In this document: one piece after another, positions 27,369-36,587 of the stretch | Numbering within the stretch: position 1 is the first letter of the stretch | Layout of the letters: every line of letters begins with the position of its first letter | NCBI RefSeq assembly: GCF_000374185.1 | Contig: NZ_KB910518.1 | Coordinates: 5,070,530 to 5,134,529, forward strand | From: Paenibacillus sp. HW567 | GTDB lineage: Bacteria > Bacillota > Bacilli > Paenibacillales > Paenibacillaceae | Direction: 5' to 3' | Length of the DNA stretch: 64,000 nucleotides | Made by a program: the position numbers and the translations under genes | The notes under the pieces: model-generated | Databases searched by the model: none | Told to the model about the DNA's origin: nothing | The model's input: the letters and a program-made list of their open reading frames with translations, nothing else

Positions 27369-28295
27369 TTACCTCCCGGCCCGCTCCGAAAACAGCCGTC
27401 CCGCATAATCGCTAATCAGCCCTTGCATGGCGAGCTTTGCGGACCATTCGGCAGGAATGCCGTCCAGTCCGTAGTATGCACCGGCAATCTGCCCGTAAAC
27501 TGCGCCTGTGGTGTCAGCATCATTGCCCAAATTGACGGCGAGCAGTGCGCCTTCAGCAAAGCTGGAGGATCTGTGAAAGGCCCAAAGCGCGGCTTCCAGG
27601 GATTGCACCACATAACCCGAGCCTTGAATGTCCGGCGGTTCTTTATGCTTGTAGGACCCGCGCTTAATGTCCTGGATGCTGCGCGTCAGCTTCTCCTCGT
27701 GCAGCCAGCCCCCGAAGGCTTCGGGAGCAAGCATCTTCTGCTTGCTCCAGCCGTGCAGCCCGGCGAGGATATACGCCGCCATCAGGCGGCAGGCATCTAC
27801 GCATTCGGTAGCCGCATGTGTCGTGCGCGAGCTTCGCGCCGCATACTCTATGGCGTTTGCCGGGTCCTCCGCGTAATACATGGCCACGGGTGCCAGACGC
27901 ATGATCGAGCCGTTACCGGCGGCAAGCGGGTCTGCCGAGCCGCTGTAGCCTTCGCCGCTGGCCTCGAAATGCAGCAATGCGGAGCGCGTGGCATTCCCGA
28001 TGTCGAAGCACTCGCCCGTGCTGCCCAGGTAGCCCTCGCGGAACCATTTGACATACCGCCGCATCTGATCGGCGGGGTCAAAGCCCCGGACCGCAAGCAG
28101 GCTGTCCGCAAGGCACAACGCCATTGAGGTATCGTCTGTCCACTGCCCCGGCTGGAGCTCGAACACACCGCCACCGGTGATGTCCACAAGCGGTGCAAAC
28201 GTGCCGGGCGCCTTGAATTCGGCGGTGGTCCCTAAGGCATCGCCCGCCGCCAGCCCTTGCAGGCAGCCTTGATACCGGTCGCTGCTCAGTGTCAT
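27369..28295 (-). CDS. ADP-ribosylglycohydrolase family protein
   Basis: A 308-aa cytosolic enzyme of the DraG/ARH family, which removes ADP-ribose from proteins or related molecules using two Mg ions. The metal ligands are visible in GQWTDDTSMAL near 50, GNGSIMRLAP near 127 and GNDADTTGAV near 258. Length is typical. It is followed upstream on the same strand by the oxidoreductase gene (71-base gap). No obvious ADP-ribosyltransferase is nearby, so it may serve general turnover of ADP-ribose conjugates rather than a dedicated toxin pair. The substrate is not determined by the sequence. Confidence 0.92.
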   Translation of the reverse strand: MTLSSDRYQGCLQGLAAGDALGTTAEFKAPGTFAPLVDITGGGVFELQPGQWTDDTSMALCLADSLLAVRGFDPADQMRRYVKWFREGYLGSTGECFDIGNATRSALLHFEASGEGYSGSADPLAAGNGSIMRLAPVAMYYAEDPANAIEYAARSSRTTHAATECVDACRLMAAYILAGLHGWSKQKMLAPEAFGGWLHEEKLTRSIQDIKRGSYKHKEPPDIQGSGYVVQSLEAALWAFHRSSSFAEGALLAVNLGNDADTTGAVYGQIAGAYYGLDGIPAEWSAKLAMQGLISDYAGRLFSERAGR

Positions 28296-28366
28296 TTTTT
28301 CGCACCTCCTGTATGGGTAATCTGAACATTTATGAGCGCCTTGGCATCTAAGAATCTATTCAGCGT

Positions 28367-29365
28367 TTATTCGCCGGGATAAGCAAGCCCCCACTGGGCG
28401 CGGACCTGATCGAGCAGCTTCAGGATTGCCAGGGATTCATCCAGCGTCAGCACCGGACTCTCCGTAAGTCCCGCCTGCAGGCAGCGGCCTACTTCCTCCG
28501 CTTCGAAGGCGTAGCCGATAGATGTCCGGTCATCCTCAAAGGTCTCAGCCAGCTCGCCATCGACATATAATTCGGCCGATTTCGGATTCACGAAGGAGCC
28601 CTTCACAATGATGTGGCCTTGCGTTCCGAACACTTTGGCCTCCTGGAGCATATTGAGGCGGACTCCGCCGCTCAAAGCCGCTGTTTTGCCCCCGCCATAG
28701 GACAGCAGCAGCGAGAAATGCTCATCTACACCCGTTTCACCCATATGCACGGTGCTGGCGATACTCTCAGGATGCGGCCCGAAGATCATGGAGGCAAAAG
28801 AAATCGGATAAATGCCGACATCCAGCAGCGCCCCGCCGCCCAGCGCCGGATTCAGCAGACGGCTCTGCGGATTCCATTCTGCGCGGAAGCCGAGATCGGC
28901 CTGGACCAGCCGGACCTCTCCGATCCGCTCTGCGGCAATCCATTCTCTGACCTTGGCATTGGCCGGAATATAGCGGCTCCACATCGCTTCCATCAGGAAC
29001 AGCTTATGCTCACGGGCATAAGACACAACCTCTTCCAGCTCGCCGCTGTTCACGGTAAAAGGCTTCTCGCAGAGAACAGCCTTCCCGGCACGCAGCGCGA
29101 GCAGCGCATTGTCTTTATGGAACGGATGCGGCGTCCCGATATAGATTGCATCCACCTCCGGGTCATTTACCAAATCCTCATAGGTGGCATAGGCCACGGG
29201 AATGCCGTGATTGCTGGCGAATTCATCGGCGCTTTCCTGATTGCGCGAGCCGACAGCATAAGCAATCCCATTGCTGGCATGAGCCAGATCTGTCGCGAAC
29301 TGGTGCGCGATCCAGCCGGTGCTGAGAATTCCCCACTTCACTTTGTAAGCGTTATCTTTTATCAT
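28367..29365 (-). CDS. Gfo/Idh/MocA family NAD(P)-dependent oxidoreductase
   Basis: A 332-aa enzyme. The N-terminal Rossmann fold starts with WGILSTGWIAHQFATDL; here the usual GxGxxG is replaced by STGWIA, as in the trans-dihydrodiol dehydrogenase-like branch. The motif EKPFTVN near 100 holds the conserved lysine that contacts cofactor and substrate. The C-terminal beta domain includes GGGALLDVGIYPISF with the usual catalytic-area aspartate and tyrosine. It probably oxidises or reduces a sugar or polyol. A second member of the same family is cut by the right edge of the window. Confidence 0.92.
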   Translation of the reverse strand: MIKDNAYKVKWGILSTGWIAHQFATDLAHASNGIAYAVGSRNQESADEFASNHGIPVAYATYEDLVNDPEVDAIYIGTPHPFHKDNALLALRAGKAVLCEKPFTVNSGELEEVVSYAREHKLFLMEAMWSRYIPANAKVREWIAAERIGEVRLVQADLGFRAEWNPQSRLLNPALGGGALLDVGIYPISFASMIFGPHPESIASTVHMGETGVDEHFSLLLSYGGGKTAALSGGVRLNMLQEAKVFGTQGHIIVKGSFVNPKSAELYVDGELAETFEDDRTSIGYAFEAEEVGRCLQAGLTESPVLTLDESLAILKLLDQVRAQWGLAYPGE

Positions 29366-29451
29366 AAAAAGTTAATCCTCCTTGTGTTTGGACCTGATCC
29401 CCTTGATTCTACCAAACTATAATTAGCGTATACAAGCGTCACCGCAGGCTG

Positions 29452-29802
29452 TCACACCATAGCGAGCAACGCGTATACGCTGATTGCGGAAAACCCCACC
29501 GTCACAAGCAGCGTTGCCGCATTCCAGATCCGGCTGATGAGTGCAAGATCCTGGATGTAGCTTTTCAGGAACAATTTGCGCAGCAATAGGTGAAGCAGCC
29601 GGATAAAAATAAAGCCGAACCAGCCAAACAGGCATATCAGTAGCAACTCCGTACTCCATTTATTCACAAACCGGTCGGCCGTCGCCCCATCATAATGAAT
29701 CGGCACAAAATCCGGCATCTTAGGGTAGAGATAGATGTACAGCAATATAGGGATCATCGCAGCAATACTGCTTATGATCATTGTCTGCTTGCTTTTGAAC
29801 AT
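29452..29802 (-). CDS. Small DUF1648-like membrane protein
   Basis: A 116-aa protein with three hydrophobic helices (about 8-27, 53-73 and 93-114). After the first helix comes MPDFVPIHYDGATADRFVNK, which matches the DUF1648 pattern of a helix, an IPxHxNxxGxxD-type loop and a second helix, as found in SdpI-like immunity and signalling proteins. It is shorter than SdpI and lacks its other helices. It is a single gene; the next 464 bases upstream hold the fold-back repeat and the yceI terminator. A role in envelope or bacteriocin immunity is possible but not shown. Confidence 0.75.
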   Translation of the reverse strand: MFKSKQTMIISSIAAMIPILLYIYLYPKMPDFVPIHYDGATADRFVNKWSTELLLICLFGWFGFIFIRLLHLLLRKLFLKSYIQDLALISRIWNAATLLVTVGFSAISVYALLAMV

Positions 29803-29844
29803 GAAGTATCATCCTCCTATACTTAGGCCAACCGAAGGGACGGC

Positions 29845-30020
29845 TATATAAAATTGAACTATAGATTTTCATATTGGGGTCTGGTCGTAACTGCGGGGAA
29901 TGTTTGGACTTCCGGCCGTTGCCCGTCTGCAGATTTCTTGATTATGACCGCTACTACAGTTCCAAACTTCCCCTCCGTCACTTCTGCCCTTTTTATTTTT
30001 TCTTTAGTTCAATTTATATA
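29845..30020. repeat. Fold-back intergenic element, copy 1 (deleted centre)
   Basis: The 176-bp element begins TATATAAAATTGAACTATAG and ends with TTTAGTTCAATTTATATA, an inverted terminal repeat. Inside, ACTGCGGGGAATGTTTGGACTTCC pairs imperfectly with CAGTTCCAAACTTCCCCTCCG near the other end. It is closely related to the element at 43617 but has lost part of the inner stem. It lies in the gene-free stretch 29803-30266 between the DUF1648-like and YceI genes; the remainder of that stretch (30021-30190) shows nothing clear. Confidence 0.8.
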
Positions 30021-30190
30021 ACTCACGCAATTTCATTCCCAGCTCATGTATGTATTCTTCATTCTCCGGAATTCCGTCACGCACAAGCTTAGGTACTCAG
30101 GCAACTTAAGCAGCTCCTTCCATTATATATTCTCTATCGTCATCCTGCCTGGGATTACTTTGACCGCTTCAGCAATTTGTTCACAAAGCA

Positions 30191-30239
30191 AAAAACTCTT
30201 CCCGAAAACCGCGCAGGCGCAGCAGCCGGGAAGAGTTAT
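30191..30239 (-). terminator. Terminator of the YceI gene
   Basis: The inverted pair AACTCTTCCCG / CGGGAAGAGTT encloses a GC-rich loop. On the minus strand it is followed by TTTTTTGC, 28 bases after the YceI stop. Confidence 0.85.
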
Positions 30240-30266
30240 TTTAGCTTATCCAGTGGGACGGTCCTG

Positions 30267-30983
30267 TTATTTCGCCAGTACAAGCTCCAGACGAACCTCA
30301 AGATTATTCTCCGTGTCCAGTACAATCGAATGGGGATTGGCCATACCGAAATCTGCAAAGGTTACAGTTGTTTTGCCTGACAGCATAAGCTGTCCGCCGC
30401 TATACACCGCTTGAGAATCAAAGGTAACGTCCTTCGCAATGCCTTTGACGGTCATTGTTCCCTGCAATTGTACAGGTACCGCTGTGCCCTCTGTCCATTC
30501 AGCCGGCAGCTCGGAGAACGACTTCACAACAAAGGTGGACTGTGGAAATTCTGTTGCCGACAGGTAATCCGCACTCTTCACATGCTCATCTCTCTGGCCG
30601 TTGCCGGAATCCAGCGCGCTCATCTCCACCGTACCTTCACCGGTCATCGCACTGGCATCGTCCAGATTCACGTTCCAGGTTCCTGTAACGGAAGGGTCCA
30701 CGAAATTAACTGTTTCCTGCGAGGTCGTTACCGACCAGTATACTTTCGAAGTGTCTGCTATTTTCCATGCACCGTTCAATTGTTCCGCTGTAACGGCTGC
30801 TCCCGCCGACGATGCTGCTCCATTTGCAGAGCTGGTTCCGTTTGCTGTTCCTTGCGTCTGGGCCGGAATGACGGACTCGATTTCAACATTATTGCCCAAG
30901 CTGTTTCTTAATAAGGTAAAAGCCGTGATGGCTCCTATGACAACGACTCCTGCGGCGACTATGGCGATTGTTTTTTTCTTCAT
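30267..30983 (-). CDS. YceI family lipocalin-like protein, membrane anchored
   Basis: A 238-aa protein. The start at 30983 is preferred because GGAGGA lies seven bases before it; the ATG five codons upstream overlaps that site. An N-terminal helix (about 5-22) anchors or secretes it, followed by a Ser/Gly/Thr/Ala linker to about 55. The rest is a YceI domain, an extended beta barrel that binds isoprenoid-like lipids: WKIADTSKVYWSV, TGTWNVNL, SADYLSATEFPQSTF and GTMTVKGIAKDVTF are typical. The precise ligand in Gram-positives is unknown. It is divergent from the OmpR/histidine kinase pair, which could regulate it. Confidence 0.9.
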   Translation of the reverse strand: MKKKTIAIVAAGVVVIGAITAFTLLRNSLGNNVEIESVIPAQTQGTANGTSSANGAASSAGAAVTAEQLNGAWKIADTSKVYWSVTTSQETVNFVDPSVTGTWNVNLDDASAMTGEGTVEMSALDSGNGQRDEHVKSADYLSATEFPQSTFVVKSFSELPAEWTEGTAVPVQLQGTMTVKGIAKDVTFDSQAVYSGGQLMLSGKTTVTFADFGMANPHSIVLDTENNLEVRLELVLAK

Positions 30984-31181
30984 CCTATTTTCCTCCATCC
31001 ATAATTTTCATATGATCTCTATGGCTTGGCTCCCATTCTAACAAAGCAATATGTCGGGAATAAGTCAAAGCGCATCACCCTGCACCTGTGTTAAAATTGT
31101 CTTAATTTTTACTAAATTCAAGGCCGCTGTCCCGGGAACGATTGCCATCCCGCCGGACTTGTTAAGGAGGCTTGCTGTAAT

Positions 31182-31865
31182 ATGATGAAATCCATTCTGA
31201 TTGTTGAAGATGAAGAAGCGATTGCCCGGGTGCTTAGCGCCTATCTGAAAAAAGCGGACTTCCATGTGACCCGCGCCGCCGACGGGCGCACTGCGCTGGA
31301 AGCCTTCGAGGCTGCGCCGCCCTCCCTGATCCTGCTCGACATCATGCTGCCGAATATGGACGGCTTCGAGCTGCTTGGCCTTATCCGCGAGAAAAGCAGT
31401 TGTCCCGTAATTATGCTGACGGCCAAGGACGGCATAGCGGACCGCCTGGCCGGACTGGACGGCGGGGCCGATGATTATATGTCCAAGCCCTTCATCCCTG
31501 AAGAGGTGGTGGCACGTGTAAATGCGGTGCTGCGCCGCCCGTCCCAGTGGTCTGACGGCAGCCGCAAACGCCATTTCGGCAGTCTGTTTATTGATTTTGG
31601 CGCCCGCAGCGTATTCCTGAACGGAGCTGAAGTGTCCCTAAGTCCGCTCGATATGTCGGTGCTGCTGTTCCTGGCGGAGCGCCCGAATCAGATCTGCACG
31701 AGGGACCAGTTGCTTGAGCATGTATGGGAGATGGATTATGAGGGGAGCGACCGGGCGGTGGATCTGTCGATCAAAAGGCTGCGTCAGGCGCTTTCGCACT
31801 GGCCTGCCGCTGAAGGGGAGATCCGCACACTGCGCGGAACGGGGTACCAATTATGGACCACCTGA
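31182..31865 (+). CDS. OmpR/PhoB-type response regulator
   Basis: A 227-aa regulator. The receiver domain has acidic EDEEA near 8, phospho-acceptor aspartate in LLDIMLPNMD near 53, and YMSKPF with the conserved lysine near 103. The C-terminal winged helix (about 130-227) ends GTGYQLW, typical of the family. It is preceded by AAGGAGG at 31164 and overlaps the kinase gene by 13 bases. The pair forms one operon divergent from yceI across 198 bases. Confidence 0.94.
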   Translation: MMKSILIVEDEEAIARVLSAYLKKADFHVTRAADGRTALEAFEAAPPSLILLDIMLPNMDGFELLGLIREKSSCPVIMLTAKDGIADRLAGLDGGADDYMSKPFIPEEVVARVNAVLRRPSQWSDGSRKRHFGSLFIDFGARSVFLNGAEVSLSPLDMSVLLFLAERPNQICTRDQLLEHVWEMDYEGSDRAVDLSIKRLRQALSHWPAAEGEIRTLRGTGYQLWTT

Positions 31866-33262
31866 AGAAGCGGAGAAAACACACCTCCATCCTCTCCTAC
31901 TGGACGATCCGTTATCTGCTGATCATCAGCAGCGGGCTGCTGCTCACCGCACTGGTAACCTTCTGGTGGATTCAGCAGGAAGCGATGAACAACCGCATGC
32001 AGACCACCGGGCTGCTTGCCCAGGAGATTGCCGACCGCAGCATCGGTGCAGACGGGAATCTGAATATCACCCCGGCCCTGGATTCCCTGATTGAGGACCG
32101 CAAGCGGTTCTTCAAATTGACAGCGGAAATGTGCGTCATCATTACAGGGGCCAAGGGCGAGCTGCTGTTCTCGCAGCCGCAGATGACGGAAGAACAGATG
32201 CGCTATGAGCTAAATGACAGCCTGGACGCAGCGCGCAGCCCAGAATTCAAAACTGCGGTTGCAACGATCCAAGGAAACAGCCAAACACTCGGACATGTGA
32301 TGGTGCTGCAGGCCAAACGCACGCTCAAGTATATTCCCCGGGAGGAGATCACCTTTTTCTTCATTATTGTGATCTTCCTGATCATCTTAAGCTGGCTGAC
32401 CATCTATCTCTTGTCCATCAAGCTGGCCCAGCCGATTCAGCGGGTAGCCGCCGCTGCCTCGCAGATCAGCGGCGGCGAATATAATATCGTTCTCGAGACG
32501 GAAGCCAAGGAACGGGAAATCCATGAGCTGCTGTTATCCTTTCAGGAGATGGCCGGCAAGCTGCAGCAATTCGAGCAGTCCAGGGCGGTTATGCTGGCCG
32601 GAGTCTCCCATGAGCTGAAGACGCCGGTCACGTCGATCAAGGGCCTGGTCCATGCGGTACGCGAAGGCATCGTCGAGGACGAGGAGGCGGACGAGTTCCT
32701 CGATATCGCCTTGCTGGAGGCAGAAAGACTGCAGCGCATGGTTGCTGATCTTCTGGATTACAATGCCCTGACCGCAGGCATTGTCGCCATCCGTCATGAC
32801 CGGCTGGATGCCGTACCGCTGCTGGAGGAAATTGTCTACCAGTGGAAGCTCACGCAGAACGGGGATGTCCTGGAGCCTGATCTCCAGCTTCCTGCTAAAC
32901 CGCTGCTGCTGCGGGGAGACCCGCTGCGCATCCAGCAGATTATCGTCAATCTGCTTAATAACAGCGTGCAGGCCAGACGGCAGGGGCACCAGCTTCAGTT
33001 GAATATCCGTCTTGCCCAGTCCCCGCAGGGCCAGGCCGAAATCACCGTTACCGATAACGGAAAAGGCATTGAGCCGGACAACCGCGAGCTAATCTTCGAG
33101 GCCTTCTTCCGCAGCAGCGACAAGCAAAGCATCCTTCGCGGACTGGGTCTTGGCCTTACCTTCAGCCGCCTGCTCGCGGAAGCGATGGGCGGAAGCCTGC
33201 AGCTTGGCGACAACAGGGAGCAAGGCTGCTCATTTGTGGTAACCCTGCCGCTGTGGGATTAG
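31853..33262 (+). CDS. HAMP-containing sensor histidine kinase
   Basis: A 469-aa membrane kinase. Helices at about 20-40 and 163-187 flank a roughly 120-residue external sensor region of unknown ligand. A HAMP domain follows (LAQPIQRVAAAASQISGG). The HisKA helix has the phospho-histidine in GVSHELKTPVTSIKG near 250. The ATPase domain contains NLLNNSVQA, DNGKGIE and GLGLGLTFSR. Its start overlaps the response-regulator gene, so the two proteins are a cognate pair. The signal is not identifiable from the sequence. Confidence 0.94.
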   Translation: MDHLKKRRKHTSILSYWTIRYLLIISSGLLLTALVTFWWIQQEAMNNRMQTTGLLAQEIADRSIGADGNLNITPALDSLIEDRKRFFKLTAEMCVIITGAKGELLFSQPQMTEEQMRYELNDSLDAARSPEFKTAVATIQGNSQTLGHVMVLQAKRTLKYIPREEITFFFIIVIFLIILSWLTIYLLSIKLAQPIQRVAAAASQISGGEYNIVLETEAKEREIHELLLSFQEMAGKLQQFEQSRAVMLAGVSHELKTPVTSIKGLVHAVREGIVEDEEADEFLDIALLEAERLQRMVADLLDYNALTAGIVAIRHDRLDAVPLLEEIVYQWKLTQNGDVLEPDLQLPAKPLLLRGDPLRIQQIIVNLLNNSVQARRQGHQLQLNIRLAQSPQGQAEITVTDNGKGIEPDNRELIFEAFFRSSDKQSILRGLGLGLTFSRLLAEAMGGSLQLGDNREQGCSFVVTLPLWD

Positions 33263-33372
33263 TCCTGCGACAGGACGCCGTGCATTTCATAGTCCTTGCA
33301 GGGGCTGCATGGTATAATCAATCCGATTGCTCCACTAGTTGATCAATAGAAACCGTGAACCGGAGGATGTAT

Positions 33373-33873
33373 ATGCTTACTTTTGAACAGAAATTGGAAA
33401 TTCTCGATTCTTACCCCCAGCTTGAACGGAAAAATGTATCGCTCGGACGGGTGAACTACCACTTTGAGCAAAGCCGTCATGAGAAGAAAACCGTAGCGTT
33501 CCATTTGCATCCGAGCGGCAACGGTTTTGTATATGCAGGGCTGCTGCGGGGCTATGAGACGGATGACAAAGGCATGGTGAACATCCGGGACTACGGGGAA
33601 GCTGAGCTGCGGAGCCTTCTTGAGGCATCCATCACCTCCCTGTCCATGTTTATTCCGGAGCCTCCCGCTTCCGGCAAACGAAAGAAAAAAAAGGCGGCCG
33701 GAAACGATACGCTGTGGACCAATAAAGAGGGGCACGCCTTAAGCCTGAAGCTGGAGGATGACCTGTGGTACCTCTATGCCGGGCTTCACCTGGAGATGGC
33801 CTTCGAAACGCTTGAAGAAGCCCATGAGTATTTGGCGGAGGAAGGGTTTGCTCCCTCGCAAGACATCACCTGA
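33373..33873 (+). CDS. Uncharacterised small cytosolic protein
   Basis: A 166-aa protein. The ATG at 33373 is chosen because CCGGAGG lies six bases before it, while earlier in-frame starts overlap that site. The N-terminal 95 residues (MLTFEQKLEILDSYPQL, FHLHPSGNGFVYAGLL) are mixed alpha/beta. A lysine-rich linker GKRKKKKAAG sits near 110, and a second short domain of about 50 residues (HALSLKLEDDLWYLYAGLHL) follows. No signal or membrane segment. It stands alone between the kinase and the amidase genes. I do not recognise the family. Confidence 0.7.
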   Translation: MLTFEQKLEILDSYPQLERKNVSLGRVNYHFEQSRHEKKTVAFHLHPSGNGFVYAGLLRGYETDDKGMVNIRDYGEAELRSLLEASITSLSMFIPEPPASGKRKKKKAAGNDTLWTNKEGHALSLKLEDDLWYLYAGLHLEMAFETLEEAHEYLAEEGFAPSQDIT

Positions 33874-33973
33874 TTGCATAGTTTCCTTTATTGCCGGAGC
33901 GGGCCAATTCCCTTGGAGTCCGGCAGACAAATGATCCCGCGCCTATCCTACAGGGAAAGAAGCGTGAACCTGC

Positions 33974-35434
33974 ATGAGTTTTGAAATCGTAGAGGCTACC
34001 ATTCCAGAGATTCAGTCAGCAATGGACAACGGCACAATCACGTCAAAACAATTAGTCCTCATGTATCTGGAACGCATCGCTGAGCATGACAAAAACGGGC
34101 TGACGGTTAACTCCGTCCTGGAGATTAACCCGGATGCCCTGTTCATCGCGGAATCTCTGGATGTGGAACGCTCCCTGCAAGGTCCCCGGGGCCCGCTGCA
34201 CGGCATACCTGTCTTGCTGAAGGACAATATTAACACCGGGGATAAAATGCATACCAGTGCGGGATCACTGGCCCTGGCGAATTCTTTTGCCGGGGAGGAT
34301 GCCTTCCTTGTCACCAAGCTGCGCGAAGCCGGGGCGGTCATTATGGGAAAAGCTAATATGACGGAATTCGCCAATTTCATGACGAACGGCATGCCGTCCG
34401 GCTACAGCTCGCGCGGGGGACAGGTGCTTAACCCCTACAACATATCTACACCTACTGGCGGCTCCAGCGCCGGGTCGGCAGTAGCCGTAGCCTGCAGCTT
34501 CTGCGCCGTGTCTGTCGGTACGGAAACCTCCGGCTCGATTCTCAATCCCGGCAACCTTGGCTCGGTTATCGGCATCAAGCCAACGGTCGGCCTGCTCAGC
34601 CGCTCCGGCATTCTGCCGCTCTCGAACACACAGGATACGCCCGGTCCTATGGCGCGGACGGTCCGCGATGCGGTGCTGCTGCTGAACGCGATGCTGGGGA
34701 TGGATAGCAGCGATGCCGCCATGGGGACAGGCGCAGGCAGGCTGCACGGGGACTACACCGTCTTCCTTGACCCGAACGGACTGCCAGGCGCACGGATCGG
34801 CATTCCCCGGGATTATTACTTTGAGGAGCTGACTGACGAGCAGCTTGCACTCTTCAACGCCTCGGTGGATCGGATGCGCGAACTCGGGGCTACCATTATT
34901 GATCCGGCAGACATCCGGACGGCGCGGGACATCAAATACTCTTCCGTAGTGCTGAACGAATTCAAAACCTCTCTGAACGCCTACCTGTCGCAGCTTGGTC
35001 CGGGAGCGCCAATGCGGACGCTGAAGGATATAATCGACTTCAATCATGCCCATCCGACGGAGACGCTGAGATTCGGACAAGCCACCCTGCTGGATGCCGA
35101 ATACACAACCTCAGGCACGCTCACCGAGCCGCAATATTTGCGTGACCGGGCAACTGATCTCAGACTCTGCAAGGAGCTTGGCATGGACGCCACAATGAGG
35201 GAGCATCAGCTTGACGCGCTGCTGTTCCCGGCCGATTTCGGTGTGCGAATCACCTCAAGGGCGGGTTATCCGTCCATCGTCGTCCCCTCCGGCTACACCT
35301 CCGCCGGGGTTCCCTTCGGCGTAACCTTCGCGGCGCAAGCGTACCAGGAGCCGGTACTGATCCGGCTGGCCTATGCCTACGAGCAGAATTACAAAGTCCG
35401 CAGAGCACCCTCACTGCAGAGCTTCATTAAGTAA
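33974..35434 (+). CDS. Amidase signature family hydrolase
   Basis: A 486-aa enzyme of the amidase signature family. The Ser-Ser-Lys catalytic set is visible: Lys83 in VLLKDNINT, the cis-serine at Ser164/165 in GGSSAGSAVAVA, and the nucleophile Ser188 in GTETSGSI. Length matches stand-alone amidases rather than GatA, and no GatB/GatC genes are near. It lacks a signal peptide. It should hydrolyse an amide, but the substrate is unknown. It follows the small protein gene by 100 bases and is closed by the terminator at 35.54 kb. Confidence 0.93.
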   Translation: MSFEIVEATIPEIQSAMDNGTITSKQLVLMYLERIAEHDKNGLTVNSVLEINPDALFIAESLDVERSLQGPRGPLHGIPVLLKDNINTGDKMHTSAGSLALANSFAGEDAFLVTKLREAGAVIMGKANMTEFANFMTNGMPSGYSSRGGQVLNPYNISTPTGGSSAGSAVAVACSFCAVSVGTETSGSILNPGNLGSVIGIKPTVGLLSRSGILPLSNTQDTPGPMARTVRDAVLLLNAMLGMDSSDAAMGTGAGRLHGDYTVFLDPNGLPGARIGIPRDYYFEELTDEQLALFNASVDRMRELGATIIDPADIRTARDIKYSSVVLNEFKTSLNAYLSQLGPGAPMRTLKDIIDFNHAHPTETLRFGQATLLDAEYTTSGTLTEPQYLRDRATDLRLCKELGMDATMREHQLDALLFPADFGVRITSRAGYPSIVVPSGYTSAGVPFGVTFAAQAYQEPVLIRLAYAYEQNYKVRRAPSLQSFIK

Positions 35435-35537
35435 GCAGAACCGGCTTTGCCGTCCTCTGAAAGAAGCGGCATTGGTTTCAGCGAGGAAAATTATAATGAT
35501 TGCTGGCGTGAAACTTATAAATCGCTTATATTTCCAA

Positions 35538-35574
35538 AAAAAGGGGCTGTCCTTCAACAAGGAACAGCCCCTTT
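35538..35574. terminator. Bidirectional terminator between amidase and YciI gene
   Basis: The stem AAAGGGGCTGT / ACAGCCCCTTT, with a continuing CCTT/AAGG pair inside, spans the gap between the convergent genes. The minus strand has a seven-base T run after it, the plus strand TTTCTTATT. Confidence 0.88.
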
Positions 35575-35575
35575 C

Positions 35576-35902
35576 TTATTCCGCCTCCACCGCTATCCCC
35601 ATGTGCCGGTTGCCTGCATGCGACAGGCTCCAGGTGCGAAGTTCATAGCTGCGGACGCCTGTCAGAATATATGGATCACGCCCGGCAATCCGCTGAGCCT
35701 CTTCGCGGGACTCCGCACGAATGATCACCATGCCGCCCGGACTGTCGTCGAAGGGACCGCGCATTACAAGCTGGCCGCTGCGTTCCAGCTCCTGCAAATG
35801 CTTGACATGGGCCCGGATGATGTCCATATCTCTTTTGTCCTGCTCTGTTGGACTCAGCAAAATAACATAACAAATATCCTCTTCAATAATCCCGGAATTC
35901 AT
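35576..35902 (-). CDS. YciI-like protein
   Basis: A 108-aa protein. The ATG at 35902 is used because a GAGGGGGG site lies before it and the sequence upstream of it is not conserved-looking. The YciI fold is seen in YVILLSPTEQDKRDMDIIRA, HVKHLQELERSGQLVMRGPF and GGMVIIRAESREEAQRIAGR, including the conserved histidine and DP motif (RDPYI). YciI-like proteins are ferredoxin-fold homologues of muconolactone isomerase and rarely have a known reaction. It lies 13 bases after ypsA and is probably in one transcript with it. Confidence 0.85.
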   Translation of the reverse strand: MNSGIIEEDICYVILLSPTEQDKRDMDIIRAHVKHLQELERSGQLVMRGPFDDSPGGMVIIRAESREEAQRIAGRDPYILTGVRSYELRTWSLSHAGNRHMGIAVEAE

Positions 35903-35915
35903 GGGTGCACCCCCC

Positions 35916-36473
35916 TCATTCATAGCCGCGCTGGCTCTCTTCATCTGCAATATTCTGAATTTCTTCGGCATGTATCACATAGAGGCTGTAATCCCCCTCA
36001 GCATGCAGCTTCAGCGCCCGCTCCTTGATGAATTTCGAGCTTCCCTCGGCGGCTTCCTCATCATAGAAGAGGAGAATGCCGTCGCTTTTGCGGAACAGCA
36101 GATCATCCCTGGCCCGGAACTGCCAGCTTCCGTCATACGGAGCATTGCTTACAGCCCCGTAGTAATCCGCTCCGGCAACAACCCGCCGGTATTCGTTCTG
36201 CTTCTCTTCCTTCCACTTCTCCTCAGGAGCAGCATGCGCTGTAATAATGCCCAGCTTCAGACCGGGATACTGCTGTTTCAGCTCCAGCACAACCTCGCAC
36301 GCCCATAGGTCCACACCGTATTGTCCGGGTGTAATGATCCAGTCCACCCCCTCTTCAATGAGCGGAATCAGCCTGTTCATCAGCGCTTTTTTAATATAGG
36401 GTATTCCTTGATGCTTGCTGTCAAAAATGCCGAGCTCATGCGCACGGTACCCTGTTACCAATAAGGTTGTCAT
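35916..36473 (-). CDS. ypsA: YpsA-like SLOG family protein (DUF1273)
   Basis: A 185-aa cytosolic protein similar throughout to Bacillus YpsA. The Rossmann-like SLOG fold is shown by LLVTGYRAHELGIF at the start, a glycine loop IITPGQYGVDLWACEV near 47 and DGILLFYDEE near 135. YpsA has been linked to cell division and stress in Firmicutes, and SLOG proteins bind nucleotides or nucleotide-derived ligands. It starts at ATG 36473 and is followed by the YciI gene. The 758-base stretch upstream holds hairpins and a palindrome element but no gene. Confidence 0.9.
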   Translation of the reverse strand: MTTLLVTGYRAHELGIFDSKHQGIPYIKKALMNRLIPLIEEGVDWIITPGQYGVDLWACEVVLELKQQYPGLKLGIITAHAAPEEKWKEEKQNEYRRVVAGADYYGAVSNAPYDGSWQFRARDDLLFRKSDGILLFYDEEAAEGSSKFIKERALKLHAEGDYSLYVIHAEEIQNIADEESQRGYE

Positions 36474-36587
36474 GTGCTGCCTCTCTCCTGTGCTGCTATT
36501 ATACTTTGATCGTAACTGCGTAGCTTATATATTCTGCATTATATAACATTTCCCGCTGTAATTGCTTTGGGGAAGTAAATTCGGAAC

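Noticed and set aside
29845..30020. Insertion sequence
   Set aside because: Only inverted ends and a folded interior are present; no transposase frame.
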